Shown piece by piece: positions 48,890 through 61,330 of a stretch of 64,000 nucleotides of DNA. Where the stretch lies: the NCBI GenBank assembly GCA_907164885.2, contig OU015493.1, positions 118,059,693 through 118,123,692 of the forward strand, given 5' to 3'. The notes under the pieces are model-generated. The model did no database searches, was not told the DNA's origin, and worked only from the letters and a program-made list of their open reading frames with translations. Every line of letters starts with the position of its first letter. Positions within the stretch are counted from its first letter, which is position 1. The stretch is from Dolomedes plantarius (taxonomy: Eukaryota; Arthropoda; Arachnida; Araneae; Dolomedidae). Both the position numbers and the translations under genes were made by a program.

Positions 48890-51297
48890 AGAAAACACGC
48901 TTTCCCTAGTACGACTGACGTACAACCGAAGGCTACGAGCATCAGAATTCGAATGACGTTTGTGACCTTCGCAACTAGTGAAACGAGACGAGACGCTCCC
49001 TCCTAGCGTATTCCCCTCTCAACGGGTTTTTCAAGCTCTTCAATACACAGCGCGTTTCAGTCCCTTTTCGCAAGCTTAGCACGCAACTAAAGGCCAACAC
49101 ATTATTTTTCATATATATATATAATCTACAGTTCTCAGAAAGGCTGAGGAGCGATCAAATTTAATTAAGCGTGAAATAGGTACTTCGTGATAAGAAGGAA
49201 TCATATGGTATCATCTTTAGCTGTTCTTCAGGGGAAACGCTTTTACTTTCGTTTTTCTTTGGTGACTCTCTTCCTTTTGTTTTCTTTATGGAATTCCAAA
49301 ATACCGGAACATCTGATGAAAGATTTATGGGATAGAATGATCTTTGTTTTCGAGACTATTTCAGACAAAACAGTTGTTAAGCTGCAGTCCGAAAAGCTAG
49401 AAGGAATTCAGGGAAATAAATATAATTGCCATCTACATAAAACTTTATTACGATATTTTATACATACACCAAGGTCAGAAGAGATTTTTTTCTTGAAATG
49501 TCTAAATAGATGAAATTCTGCAAAAATTCTCTGTCAAAGCATGTTATTTTTTAGCAGTGGTGATTACTTCAGTGGATTTCGGACTTGAAAAACTGTTTCT
49601 ATACATGTGTTTTATCACTCATGTGTTTGATATTTAGGAAATTCTGTTTAAAAAATAAGAAATTAAAAAATTTCAATGATGTCTCCGAACGAAATATCTT
49701 TAACAAATTTTTAGTTTTGAATAAAGCACATATTAATCGCAGTAGTAGCCATAGAAATTTTATATAAACATATATCAAATCATTATTTAAATTACCTTTA
49801 AATAAAAAGTCAATATTCTTACTGTATAACACTTAAACACGAGAACTTGAAGATAAAGCATTTTAATGAGAGAGACTCAATTCTTAAATCAATTTCTTCA
49901 AACCTGCTGATCTTTTACATATTATGTTCCGAAAGGCAACTTCAGATTAATAATGTCTTAAATTTATTTTGCTGTTCACGACAATCTTTCTTTTGAAAAC
50001 ACATTAAAAAATTCCACAAGTTGAAGTTAAGGAAGTTAAGCTTTGTACCAGGATGTAGAATGGAAACCTGGAATGTATCGACAAGGTTTTAAATGGTGGA
50101 ATTTGAGCTCACATACATTGATTCCGAATTCAAGTTCCTTTAGTTCTAGGAATTTAGAAGCTTTTGGTGTTTCACCACACTCATACATGGGAATATATAT
50201 ATATATATATGCCATCAACAGCAAAGTTTATCACATGGCTGTTCTTGGCTGCTTAAGCCATGGTTTATCATAATTTTACTTATGGGAATTTCTTTTATTC
50301 ATTGGGGTAAGCAGAAAACCGTTCACTTCACGAATAATCCAATGACAAATAGAGTTCCCAAAGAAAGATATTACACACGAATTTAGAAAAAAACTCGAAA
50401 AATATTCAAAAATGTGTTCATTCCATCTAGTCGTTCGTTCTAGGACTGACCCTCTGCAATATATTCTGAAAAGTATGAAATTATATTCCCCAGATTTAAG
50501 TTATTAGATTTTTTTTTTTGGGGGGGGGGAGGGGATTGCCACAGGAATATCCCACTCTGTATATTTGTATGCACAAGAGCTACATCTGTCATTTCAGATA
50601 AATATGTCTCGGTACGAGAAATACGTTTTAAATTTATTTTGTCCCCCCCAGAAACCTTCTTTCGTCATAATTTTTAAAGGAATTATAACAAATACACATA
50701 GTTCATGCTAGATCATTATTAACTTTCCTCTACAACTCTTTTCGAATAGACAATTTTTAAAAGAATAATTTATTCAAAATGAGTGATTAGTTTGAGCATC
50801 GCGGGACACGCCTAGTCATGTTAATGGGATGAAAAATTAATACGGCTAGAGTCATAAAAGTGTGCGTTTTCTTGATTATATACCGTCGGGGAAATCTGGT
50901 TTTAGGTACTTTTCGGGCATTTTATACTTTGTCTCTGTCACTAATACCTCCCACTCATACACATTATAGAAACTTTAAGAATAATGACAAATGCTTTTTT
51001 CCCCAATTATTACTTGATTGCTCGCCGGTCTGAAGTATTTACAGTATGTGTCATAAAGGTTGCTGTGTGCTAATACTATTGGATTCGCTGACCTCAATGT
51101 TAACCTATGGAGAAAATATGTCCAAGGATTGTCAACTTGGATTTATTTTTTAATTTTTATTTTTTATTATTTATTTATTTATTTTTTACCGTAGGCTTAC
51201 GTTCCTCCATAACGGTCCGCGGTAAAGAAAAATTTCAAACGTTAAAACCGTCGTCGCGAGTTATAAATCAAGAGTGGCAGAATATTATTTCTAAAAG
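48890..51297. other. Interval upstream of the secreted-protein gene, no other gene
   Basis: It includes CRE-like tgacgt blocks near 48916 and 48953, a TA-rich patch at 49113-49123, another at 50193-50210, and T/G runs at 50511-50534. The 108-codon frame at 49187-49513 has no motif. Confidence 0.4.
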
Positions 51298-51369
51298 GTG
51301 ATTTTTGTTTTATCCCCTTTTCTCCTTTCATACTTAACCAAAATCGATAAATTGGGTTCCATTTTAAAG

Positions 51370-51660
51370 ATTAAGTTCTCCGCTTTTGATGAAGAGTTTG
51401 ATATTGATGCCAATATGGCGATCATCATGATGGGCAATTTTAATATAGACGCAAAACGCAACGAAAAGGCATTTGATTTCCTGAAACATCACTTTAATTT
51501 AGATATGGTTCAGTCCAACTATCCGAGTACACTTGGAAACTCATTTATTGACTTGACATTTACACGACACATTACCCCCGATTTTCTGACATATGTAACT
51601 AATTTTTCTTACCGTCGACCTATTCTGCATAGGGTTATCACTCATAATTTTCTTCGTATG
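51370..51660 (+). pseudogene. Endonuclease/exonuclease/phosphatase-like fragment
   Basis: The frame contains IIMMGNFNIDAKRNEKAFDF, then STLGNSFIDLTFTRH and TYVTNFSYRRPILHRVI. This fits the end of an EEP nuclease domain (usual GDFN ... IDLVF ... YFS-HRPI), as found in non-LTR retrotransposons and in Helentron-type proteins. The usual Asp of GDFN is Asn here. No reverse transcriptase or helicase neighbours are visible, so it is an isolated fragment. Confidence 0.6.
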
Positions 51661-51663
51661 TAG

Positions 51664-52928
51664 GAATTTTATTCTAAAAAAAAGATAAGAGGTAAGCAAC
51701 GATAAGTAATCCTACGTTAATAACCCGCCTTAGTTTCGTTAAAAGAGACTACCTGAATATTTTAATTGTACTCCGTAATAGCAAAAGAAATTTTACACTT
51801 TGGGACATTTTTCATTTTTTTTAAATGTAAAAAATATTTTAAAATGCAAATTATTTGGGGGGAAAATCTGGCATAGTGTGTTTTAAACGCTCATGATTTC
51901 CTTTGGTGGACGAAATTTATAAAATGAATACTGTTGCAAGGTACAGAAAAGTTCAGATTATCTGAAAATACCATTTTTATTGGATTATCAGCATCTATGT
52001 AGCTGGAAATAGTAGACAAATTTTCTTCATAGGTTAACATTGAGGTAAGCAAATCCAATAGCATAACTAAACAGTAGCCTTAAAGTATGTGGTGAAAAAT
52101 TCTTCGAAGTTAGTCATGGCAAAGATTTTCAGGGAATACCCTCTTTTTCTTTATTTATTTAGTGCTTATCACCAGTGACTTCAAGAGTTGACTCCTTTCT
52201 GGTGTTAGGCATTCTTTTTACTGTGATAGAATTTATATGAAAACCTATGAGATAAACTTATTTAAATGCAGATTCTTTAAATACTATATTACAGTTGCAA
52301 TATCTGGGATTAAACAACCATGGGATATAACTTATACTATATTTATCATCATTGCAGGAGCGTAACAAACGAAGAAAAATTCAGCCATGCTTGGAAACTG
52401 AAACGACTTTCTTTTTTTATGCTATTCCACTTGTATTCATCTACTTTTTAAATAAAATTTACAAATCTTATAGAATCTCAACTGAATTATGCCAGTCTGT
52501 TCAAGAGCTATTGCATATTCCGAGCATAAAATACACACAGGGTAGGGAGTCACTCTAAAATTGTTTGTGCCAGGTAATGAGATAAATCATGTTCTTATGA
52601 TGCAATTGAATTTGGTCGAAGCGAAGATCCTTCCATCGTTCTACTGAGAAATTTCATTGTAAGGAGAATTCGTCAAAGAAAAATTAAGTGAAAAGTTAAA
52701 ATAAAGGGAAAAGTTTTTAAGAAAATTAAGCTTTGCTGATTATAGTTTGCTGAAACACCGATTATTCAAACGAACTCATTTCGCAGAATGAGTTCGTAAA
52801 AATGTGCATAAAACAAACGGGATAGATAATGATAAAATGAAAAATACGACCCACGGAACTTTATGCAACAAAACGCATGGTACTTTTTTTTTTATAAATA
52901 CCTTAAAAGCAATATATATATATATATA
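51664..52928. other. Interval without recognised features
   Basis: Nothing recognised. ataggttaacattgaggt at 52030 is the reverse complement of a block near 51093-51110, a short dispersed inverted match. Confidence 0.4.
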
Positions 52929-53373
52929 CACTGCTGGCCACTGTAAATCAACACACTGAAGGAAACATTCAAATAACATGAAATTTACAACATGCATTAG
53001 TGGAGGTGAGATACGCAAATGATTAGAATTTCAGCGCAGTCGCGCATCACGCGCGCCTGTGGCGCCACTTCAAAGCGCTATTTAAGGCTTGGAGATTTCG
53101 ACGATTTCAAGTTCGGCAATTGTGTTTTTCTTGTGGTTTTTTCAAAAAAAGATCAATTATGCCTCGTCGAAAACAGCGATCATCTTTTGATCAAGTATCC
53201 GAGTTCGACAGAGGAAGGATAGAGGCCTACCGAGATTGTGGATTATCTTTCAGGGAAATCGGTAGTCGTGTTGGACGAAACCAAACAATTGTAATACGGA
53301 TATGTGATCGTTGGATGCAGGAGGGTACGACGGACCGGCGTATTCGATCGCATCCACCTCAGCGCACCACTTC
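52929..53373 (+). mobile_element. 5' fragment of a Tc1 element lying between TA arrays
   Basis: The end cactgctggccactgtaaat and the following 440 bp match the 5' part of the element at 55335-56727 (opposite orientation). Homology stops abruptly at 53373, where a TA array (53374-53393) begins. A TA array also precedes it (52914-52928). Confidence 0.88.
53159..53373 (+). pseudogene. Tc1 transposase N-terminus with the original ATG
   Basis: The ATG at 53159 gives MPRRKQRSSFDQVSEFDRGR and the first helix-turn-helix (YRDCGLSFREIGSRVGRNQT), then runs into a TA array. It preserves the start missing from the longer copy at 55473-56519. Truncated before the catalytic domain. Confidence 0.85.
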
Positions 53374-53393
53374 ATATATATATATATATATAT

Positions 53394-54545
<1,152 letters not shown>

Positions 54546-55288
54546 CCGGGTGGTCATAAAGAATTTTTGTCGATATATAGACCTTTAGCGGCCGTTCCGT
54601 TCAACCTATTGAGATGAGATTTCAGACATAGTTATTCAGAGGTATGTGCTCGGGATTCTGAGAACGGCAACACAGTGACTGTCACGGTTACGATTATAGG
54701 TATAGAAACTCGAAATTTTCAAATGGCAACGCGCACTTTTTTCCGTCGCTAAATGCTCAGCGCATGCGAAAACCCTAAAAAGCGTTGGAACGGTACATGT
54801 ATAAAAAAAAACGGATGCGTTATTCACGCACAAAAACAGCTCTGCGAACGACCAACAAAGACACGATCGGGGCGCACGGAGGAAATTTACATATGACAAA
54901 GGCTAGAAACCAATCACAGAACGCCGTTCGTGAGATATTCACCGTAGAAAACCGATAAAAAGCTCTCTGATCGTGTTTTTGTTAGCCATTTGCAGAGCTG
55001 TTTTTTTTTTGTGCGTGCATAACGCGTCCGTTTTTTGTGATACACGTACCGTTACAACACTCTTTAGGGTTTTCGCATGCGCTGAGCATTTTGCAATGGG
55101 AAAAAAATAGGTGTTTCCATTTGAAAATTTCGAGTTTCTGTACCTATAACCGTAACCGTGAGCGCCACTTAGTTGCCGTTTACAGAATCCCGAGATCTGA
55201 ATAACTATATATGAAATTTCATCTCGATCTGTTGAACGGAAAAGCCGCTAGAGGTCCATATGTCGGCAAAGTTTCTTTATGACCACCC
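54546..55288. mobile_element. MITE with long TIRs, set between TA arrays
   Basis: The left end ccgggtggtcataaagaat and right-end reverse complement gggtggtcataaagaaac begin arms of roughly 330 bp that share tcgcatgcgaaaac/gttttcgcatgcgc-type blocks. The centre of about 80 bp is unique. Both sides are TA-rich, consistent with a TA target. No coding content. Confidence 0.8.
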
Positions 55289-55289
55289 T

Positions 55290-55334
<45 letters not shown>
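55289..55334. repeat. (TA)n array between MITE and Tc1
   Basis: Shared flank of two independent elements. Confidence 0.9.
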
Positions 55335-55341
<7 letters not shown>

Positions 55342-56727
55342 CTGGCCACTCAAATTACAACACCAAGAAAGACAAGAGATATCACAACAAAATTTATTTT
55401 GTAGATAACATGTTGACCAAGTATCAAATGATTAAATTTACAGACTTTTGTGAAGTGTGGTTCCTGCCAAAATCAGTAGCCAGAGTAGCCGCCATTGTTG
55501 GAGATCACCGCTGCCACACGCCTCGGCATTGATTCAAAGAGACTTTGGATGAGTTCTTGGGGTACAGCAGGCCAAGCAGCTTCCACACGTTGCCAAAGTT
55601 GATCTGCTGTGGCAGCTGGGAATGGAATCTGGGTCAATCGTAGAGCAACCATGGACCACATGTTTTCTATCGGCGAAAGATCCGGAGAGCGAGGCGGCCA
55701 GCGAAGCAATTCAATCTGGCGATTGACGAAGAACCGTTGGAAAACGCGTGCCACGTGTGGTCGCGCATTATCCTGTTGAAATATAGCTGTGGGCAAGCCC
55801 TGATGGTAAGGAAGCACAACTGGCTCCAACACCTCGGAGATGTAGCGCTGGCTGTTTAAAGTACCGGCAATACGTACTAGAGGTGTGCGAGAGTGATATC
55901 CAATACCGCCCCATACCATAATACCCGGTGCAGGACCAGTGTGGCGGTGCATAACGCAGCTGTTCAGCATCCTCTCTTCACGGTGTCTCCAGACTCGAAT
56001 GCGACCATCGTGGTGTTGCAGACAGAAGCGTGACTCGTCAGTAAAGACAATTTTATTCAATTCTGCCGTCCACATCCTTCTGTCATCGCACCATTGGCGG
56101 CGGAGACGTCTGTGGTTCTGCGTCAAGGGTAGACAAAGCAATGGATGTCTTGCGGACTGACTACTCTGCTGAAAACGGCGTCGAATGGTACGCGCAGACA
56201 CTGGATGATGCGTTACAGACTGCATGTGCTGTGCTATGGTTCGTGATGTGACTGAGCGATCCGTCACTGCCATGCTCACAATTTGCCTGTCATCACGTGA
56301 AGTGGTGCGCTGAGGTGGATGCGATCGAACACGCCGGTCCGTCGTACCCTCCTGCATCCAACGATCACATATCCGCATTACAGTTGTTTGGTTTCGTCCA
56401 ACACGACTACCGATTTCCCTGAAAGATAATCCACAATCTCGGTAGGCCACTATCCTTCCTCTGTCGTACTCGGATACTTGATCAAAAGATGAATTGATCG
56501 TTTTTTTTTTTAAAACCACAAGAAAAACACAATTGCCGAACTTAAAATCGTCGAAATCTCCAAGCCTTAAATAGCGCTTTGAAGTGGCGCCACATCAGGC
56601 GCGCGTGATGTGCGTCTGCTCTGAAATTCTAATCATTTGCATAACTCACCTCCGCTAATGCATGTTGTAAATTTCATGTTATTTGCATGTTTCCTTCAGG
56701 GTGTTGCATTTACAGTGGCCAGCAGTG
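55335..56727 (-). mobile_element. Tc1 element, nearly full length
   Basis: Ends cacagctggccactcaaatt and, in reverse complement, cactgctggccactgtaaat, flanked by TA at 55333-55334 and 56728-56729. 1,393 bp with one long transposase frame. A 22-bp deletion has removed the translation start (see finding). Confidence 0.92.
55473..56519 (-). pseudogene. Tc1 transposase, DD34E, long open frame but start codon deleted
   Basis: About 348 codons are open. Order: helix-turn-helix (YRDCGLSFREIGSRVGRNQT), second DNA-binding helix region, then the catalytic domain with VFTDESRFCL, FQQDNARPHV and SPDLSPIENMW. Second Asp to Glu spacing is 34 residues, the Tc1 DD34E class. The first codon at 56519 is GTG. 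Comparison with 52929-53373 shows a 22-bp deletion covering the usual ATG and seven codons. The first in-frame ATG is codon 48 (56378-56376), inside the DNA-binding region. The catalytic residues look intact, yet normal initiation seems impossible. Confidence 0.85.
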
Positions 56728-56910
56728 TATATATATTTTGTTTTTGCTTTTGTTTTTGGTTTTTTGTATACATATATTTGTGTGTGTGAATATATGTTGC
56801 GCTGCTAAGTACCTAGTGGTATGCTTGTAAGAATACACCATAATTTCAACTTTCTTTTGTACGCATGGTGTTTATTTTTAGACAAAAATGTACATAATTC
56901 TCTTATATAT

Positions 56911-57908
56911 GTTGGCTAAAAAGTTCGTCGAGGTTTTTTTGAGTAAGATAGCCTTAGTAGCGCTTTTTGGTCTTTAATTCCAACTGAAACGATTTTGCTG
57001 AATTGTATTCATAGATATCTGTCGTATCAGCGTGCATTTAATTAAAAAAAACTTATTAAAACTGGGGAAATTTTATATACCCTTTTTAATATTGAAGAGT
57101 GGAGAAAATAAGCAACACTTACGGCCCAATATGCTTTATTATTTTAAGACAGATAAATACGAAACTAAATCGCAAAAGAAAAAAAAGGGAAAGATTTGTG
57201 TAGTATATTGGAGAAGGGGCTGTGAAAGATCGAACTTGTCAAAAGTGGTATGCGAAGTTTCGTATTGGAGATTTCTCGCTGGACGATGCTGCAAGGTCCG
57301 ATAGACCAGTTGAAGTTGAAAGTGATCAAATCGAGGCAGTAATTGATAACAATCAACGTTATACCACTCGGGGGATAGCCAACATACTCAATATCCAAAT
57401 CAAGCGTTGAAAATCATTTGTATCAGCTTGGTTATATTATCTAAGAAGTAAAGCTCTTAATTAGACCTACTGATTGTAGCTCCCGATGAATAGCATTCGG
57501 AATTAATCAAAAGAAAACGTATAATCATCTATCAAGATAACGCAAGACTGCAGGTTTCTTTGATGACCAAGCAAGAACTGTTAAGCTTGACTGAGAAGTT
57601 TTGATTCACCCGCCGTATTAATCAGACATTGCACCCTCGGATTACAATTTATTTCGGTCTTTACAAAATTCTCTTACTGGAAAACAATTCATTTCATCGG
57701 TAGATTGCAAAAAGCACCTGGAACAGTTCTTTGCTCAAAAAGATAAAAAATTTTGGGAGGCTGGTATTATTATAAGTTGTCTGAACGATGGCAGAGGGTA
57801 GTATAGAACAAAACGGTGAATACGTCATTCAATAAAGATATTGGTGAAAAAGAAAATTGTGTCTTTTATTTTTATTTAAAAATCGAACGAACTTTTTGGC
57901 CAACTCAA
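56911..57908 (+). mobile_element. mariner element, internally deleted
   Basis: The left end gttggctaaaaagttcgtcg and right-end reverse complement gttggccaaaaagttcgttc are mariner TIRs; TA-rich flanks fit a TA target. About 1.0 kb, shorter than the usual 1.3 kb. Confidence 0.88.
57222..57830 (+). pseudogene. mariner transposase pseudogene
   Basis: 57222-57410 encodes the DNA-binding part (RTCQKWYAKFRIGDFSLDDA, DNNQRYTTRGIANILNI), as in Mos1/SETMAR-type enzymes. The region with the first catalytic Asp is deleted. Then YQDNARL (second Asp) and, after a stop, APSDYNLFRSLQNSL (third Asp of DD34D) and CKKHLEQFFAQKDKKFWEAG follow in other frames. Stops and shifts show it is dead. Confidence 0.85.
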
Positions 57909-58080
57909 TATTGGTTTCATATTTTTGAAAACTTAATGGTACGTTTGTCCAGAGATATTAGCATACAAGTGCGAGGCATTCATTTTTTTAAAAATTAAAA
58001 TTAGGCCTTAGCATTCTTTTAGCTTGCATGTTTTATACAGTTTTAGAACCAACATTAATAGAATTTTAATAGAAGCTGTT

Positions 58081-58721
58081 TTTACGCAAGTTAAAAGAAA
58101 AATTCACAGAGTAGACAAGATACCTTGAGGCGACCCCATTTGTTTTACCACAGTCATTGATCTTCATTTTAAAAACGAATTCATTACTTTCGACATCCCG
58201 ACCGATTATTCTCAAAAGAATTTTCGATCCTTTCTAGAACTTTGCTGGCCGATTTCGTCAGTTTTGCAAACTACCTTGCCAAACTCGGCCATGATCTTAC
58301 ATTCTTCCGTGACGAAAGAGAAACGAGGGGACCCTATGCTTCTGTTGAAAACCGCTTTCTTTCCTTTACGGACCTCTGTGTGGACTTCATCTCTAGAACT
58401 GCACTCATTTGCATTTTCCAGAACTCTAAAAACGATCTATGAGCAGACAGGAATCTTATCCACCGTCTATAGGCTGCTTCTCTTTCGGCACGGATGAATG
58501 TAAGATCATGGTCGCGTTTGGCAACGTAGTTTGCAAAACTGACGAAATCGGACAGCAAAGTTCTAGAAAGGATCGATAATTCTTTGAAGAATATAGGTCC
58601 GGGATATCGAAATTAATGAATTCGTTTTTAAAACGAAGATCAATGGATGTGGTAAAGCAGATGGGGTAACCCCAAGGTATCTTGTCTACTCTGTGAATTT
58701 TCCTTCTGATTTGCGTATAAA
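58081..58721. repeat. Inverted duplication, about 240-bp arms
   Basis: 58081-58324 and 58474-58721 are inverted copies (about 85% by eye) around a 150-bp spacer. Shared blocks include aattcacagagtagacaaga, cgaattcattactt/aattaatgaattcg and atgatcttacattc. Both arms read as the same protein-like frame, with shared runs such as KIHRVDKIP, FKNEFI, RSFLELC and PISSVLQTTLPN. No family recognised. Confidence 0.8.
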
Positions 58722-58831
58722 TACCTCCCATTAACCTTTAGCTTACGAGGCCCAATTTTCCTATTCCCTCTTTAGAACGGGAAATTTCATAACCCCCCTT
58801 GTGTAAGAACGTCCATTAAGAGGATTGCCCA

Positions 58832-58833
<2 letters not shown>

Positions 58834-58911
<78 letters not shown>

Positions 58912-58922
58912 TATATATATAT
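58834..58922. repeat. (TA)n microsatellite
   Basis: Followed by a T-run/G-run (58938-58963). Confidence 0.95.
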
Positions 58923-59217
58923 GATATACACAGGGCTTTTTTTTTGGGGGGGGGAGGGGGGTAAGCGGGGATACGGCGTATCCCCACCATTTTTTTAAAA
59001 AAGTATTATTTTGGCTTAACCGAAATTTTAAGAAACTTACGAATGAATTGTTAATATAAAACAAAAAGTATTTTCTTTTAATTGCGAGTGTTTTGTTCCC
59101 CTGTGACTTAACGTGTGAAAACATGGTACTAAAAATACGCTCCTTTATTTGATAAAACACCTTATACCTACCTATTTTTTTAGAAAAAAGCACTGCATAT
59201 ACATACATACATACATA

Positions 59218-59219
59218 CA

Positions 59220-59281
<62 letters not shown>
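59218..59281. repeat. (TA)n microsatellite
   Basis: Preceded by tacatacatacata and followed directly by the SINE-like block at 59282-59400, for which it may be the tail on the minus strand. Confidence 0.95.
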
Positions 59282-59284
<3 letters not shown>

Positions 59285-59400
59285 TTCTTGGGCCCGTATT
59301 CTTGGGATACATGCTATCCCACCCTATAAGGAAAAGGTTAAAGTCCCCAGCCTTAAGCATTCGAGGACGATGCTCTAAGCATTAAACTACCATCACACGT
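59282..59400 (-). mobile_element. Possible tRNA-like SINE with TA tail
   Basis: The minus strand reads gatggtagtttaatgcttagag and ggctggggactttaacc, a layout like A- and B-boxes with weak B-box agreement, and ends in the TA array. No second copy seen in the window. Confidence 0.35.
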
Positions 59401-60824
59401 TGTCGATCAAACTTACAACATGAAATAGCAGTTTCACAAATGAGGTGTGACGCGCATTAATTTCAGAGAGTCTTAGGGCAAGTTCTTCATTGATTTCTCA
59501 TTGCATATCAGTGTTGTAATTAAATGTATATAAATAATTGTTTCATTAAAATCTAATTTCCTGTTGAATATTTTCAGAATGGCTAATAATTTATAACAGA
59601 AAATAAGAATTTTTCTACCCCATTTCGTCATTTTGTATTTTCTGATATATTGGAATTATACACAGAAATGTGAGCAGTGAGCTGATACTTTTGATGTGCT
59701 CCTGACAACAGATCTACACAACTGTCTCCCACCTCCGGATGTAGATCTTTCTCACGCCTTTAAAACAAGTTAAAAGCAGAAATGCCATCGATTATTGCAT
59801 ATACCGACGCCTATTCTCTAGTTCACCACGGCAGTACCATTTACGAAGAAACGAGCACAGGAAGCTATTTATAATAACTGGGCTGGACAAGGGAAAATTT
59901 AAATTTTCTGGGTGGGGTTCTATAGTAAAATAAATACAGCAACACCGCTTTAATCATAATCATGCAGAAAGGTGTAGCTACACTACAAAGCAAGTCAGGC
60001 TTGACGTTTGATCCGTTATGTCTGCCGGCGGTGATCATAAATTAAATATTATTCACAGGAAAGTTATATCAAGACTAAGTAAAAAAAAAATAGGGGTAAA
60101 TTTAAATTATGAGACGTAAATGTCACTTTCTCTCAAAACTATACGTCTCAAAATTGTAAACTTAAACTTTTTTACATTTAAATGGCTTTTTAAATTTTTG
60201 AGAGGGCACTTTGCTATTTCCTCGGAAATAAATAAATATTGATTTTGAAATATTTTCATAATCAATATTTGGTTAGATTTAAGGATTGTTCTCAGTAAAG
60301 TGAGCGTAAATGTGTCTAGAATTAGTAATAGTAGTATAAAACTCTGATATTTAAAAACCTTTGATTGTATTTTCTTATTCTTTGCTTACTTTTCACCTAT
60401 CAAGATATTACGTTTGAGTAAATATAGAAATTGTTATTAAACTTTATTAAAATATGACTTTATCTATAACAGAGAATTATATTAAAACAGAGACATGTCT
60501 GACTGTACATTCCTCCATGTACGTTTTTATTTTCTCTTTAACAGCACGAAAAATCTTATGAAGAATGGGTATAGTTTAATCAATTTTCAGAAGTTAGTTA
60601 TGCTTCAAAATGTATTTAAAAGATAACTATAATTCATAAGAATCTGGTGAAACTTGCTGTATAATAAATTCATTTTGTATGTTTAAATTGAGGAGACAAT
60701 CCCTTATGTTTTTTTAAACATTTGTAAAATACGAGTTGAAAATAGCAAGAATAAGTATACGTTTCAATGTATGTTGAGCAAACTTTTTTGACACAATATA
60801 TCTACACATAATAGTATCATATTC
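59401..60824. other. Interval without recognised features
   Basis: AT-rich, no gene or repeat recognised. Confidence 0.4.
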
Positions 60825-61330
60825 CGGGTGATCCAAAAGTTCATAAAAACTTTAAGAATTCATTAAAAAGGAAGAAACTATGATAAAGAAGGGCAGTTTG
60901 CAAGAAAGGGCTCACAAGGAACTCGGATTTTTTTTAGCAGCAAAATAAAAATTAAGAAAAGGTCACTAGTAGAGTCACTGGTCCAACTTTGCGAGCACTG
61001 CTACTCCCCATGGACGATTCGGCCGCCATATTATTCATAACGGTTTCCACCGCAGCAATGCGGCTTCATTTCGTGGTAATGTGGTCTTCCACTTCGTATC
61101 CGATCCTCCAAATCCTCGTGTATCACGGTCTTTTATTGTAAGACTGATTTGTGTAATTCTGCCGAATCTCTTGCATGTCAGCACCATCTACCGGTGACTT
61201 TTTAAACTTTTTATTGGCTGCTAAAAAAAAAATCTGACTTCCTTGTCAGTCCTTTCTTGCAAACCACACTTCTTTATCATGATGTCTTCCTTTTTTATGA
61301 TTTTTTAAATTTTTGCGAACTTTTGGCTCT
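60825..61330. mobile_element. MITE, copy 1 (ccgggtgatcc ends)
   Basis: The left arm ccgggtgatccaaaagttc ... tttgcaagaaaggg and right arm ctttcttgcaaacc ... gcgaacttttggctc are inverted over about 120 bp. The centre shares gatcctccaaatcctcgtgt and accgccatctaccgg-type blocks with 63300-63650. Confidence 0.75.

Noticed and set aside
49187..49513. 108-codon ORF with hydrophobic N-terminal part
   Set aside because: No recognisable family, no promoter or splice context; composition fits random AT-rich sequence.
55939..56160. 73-codon plus-strand ORF
   Set aside because: Antisense to the Tc1 transposase catalytic region.
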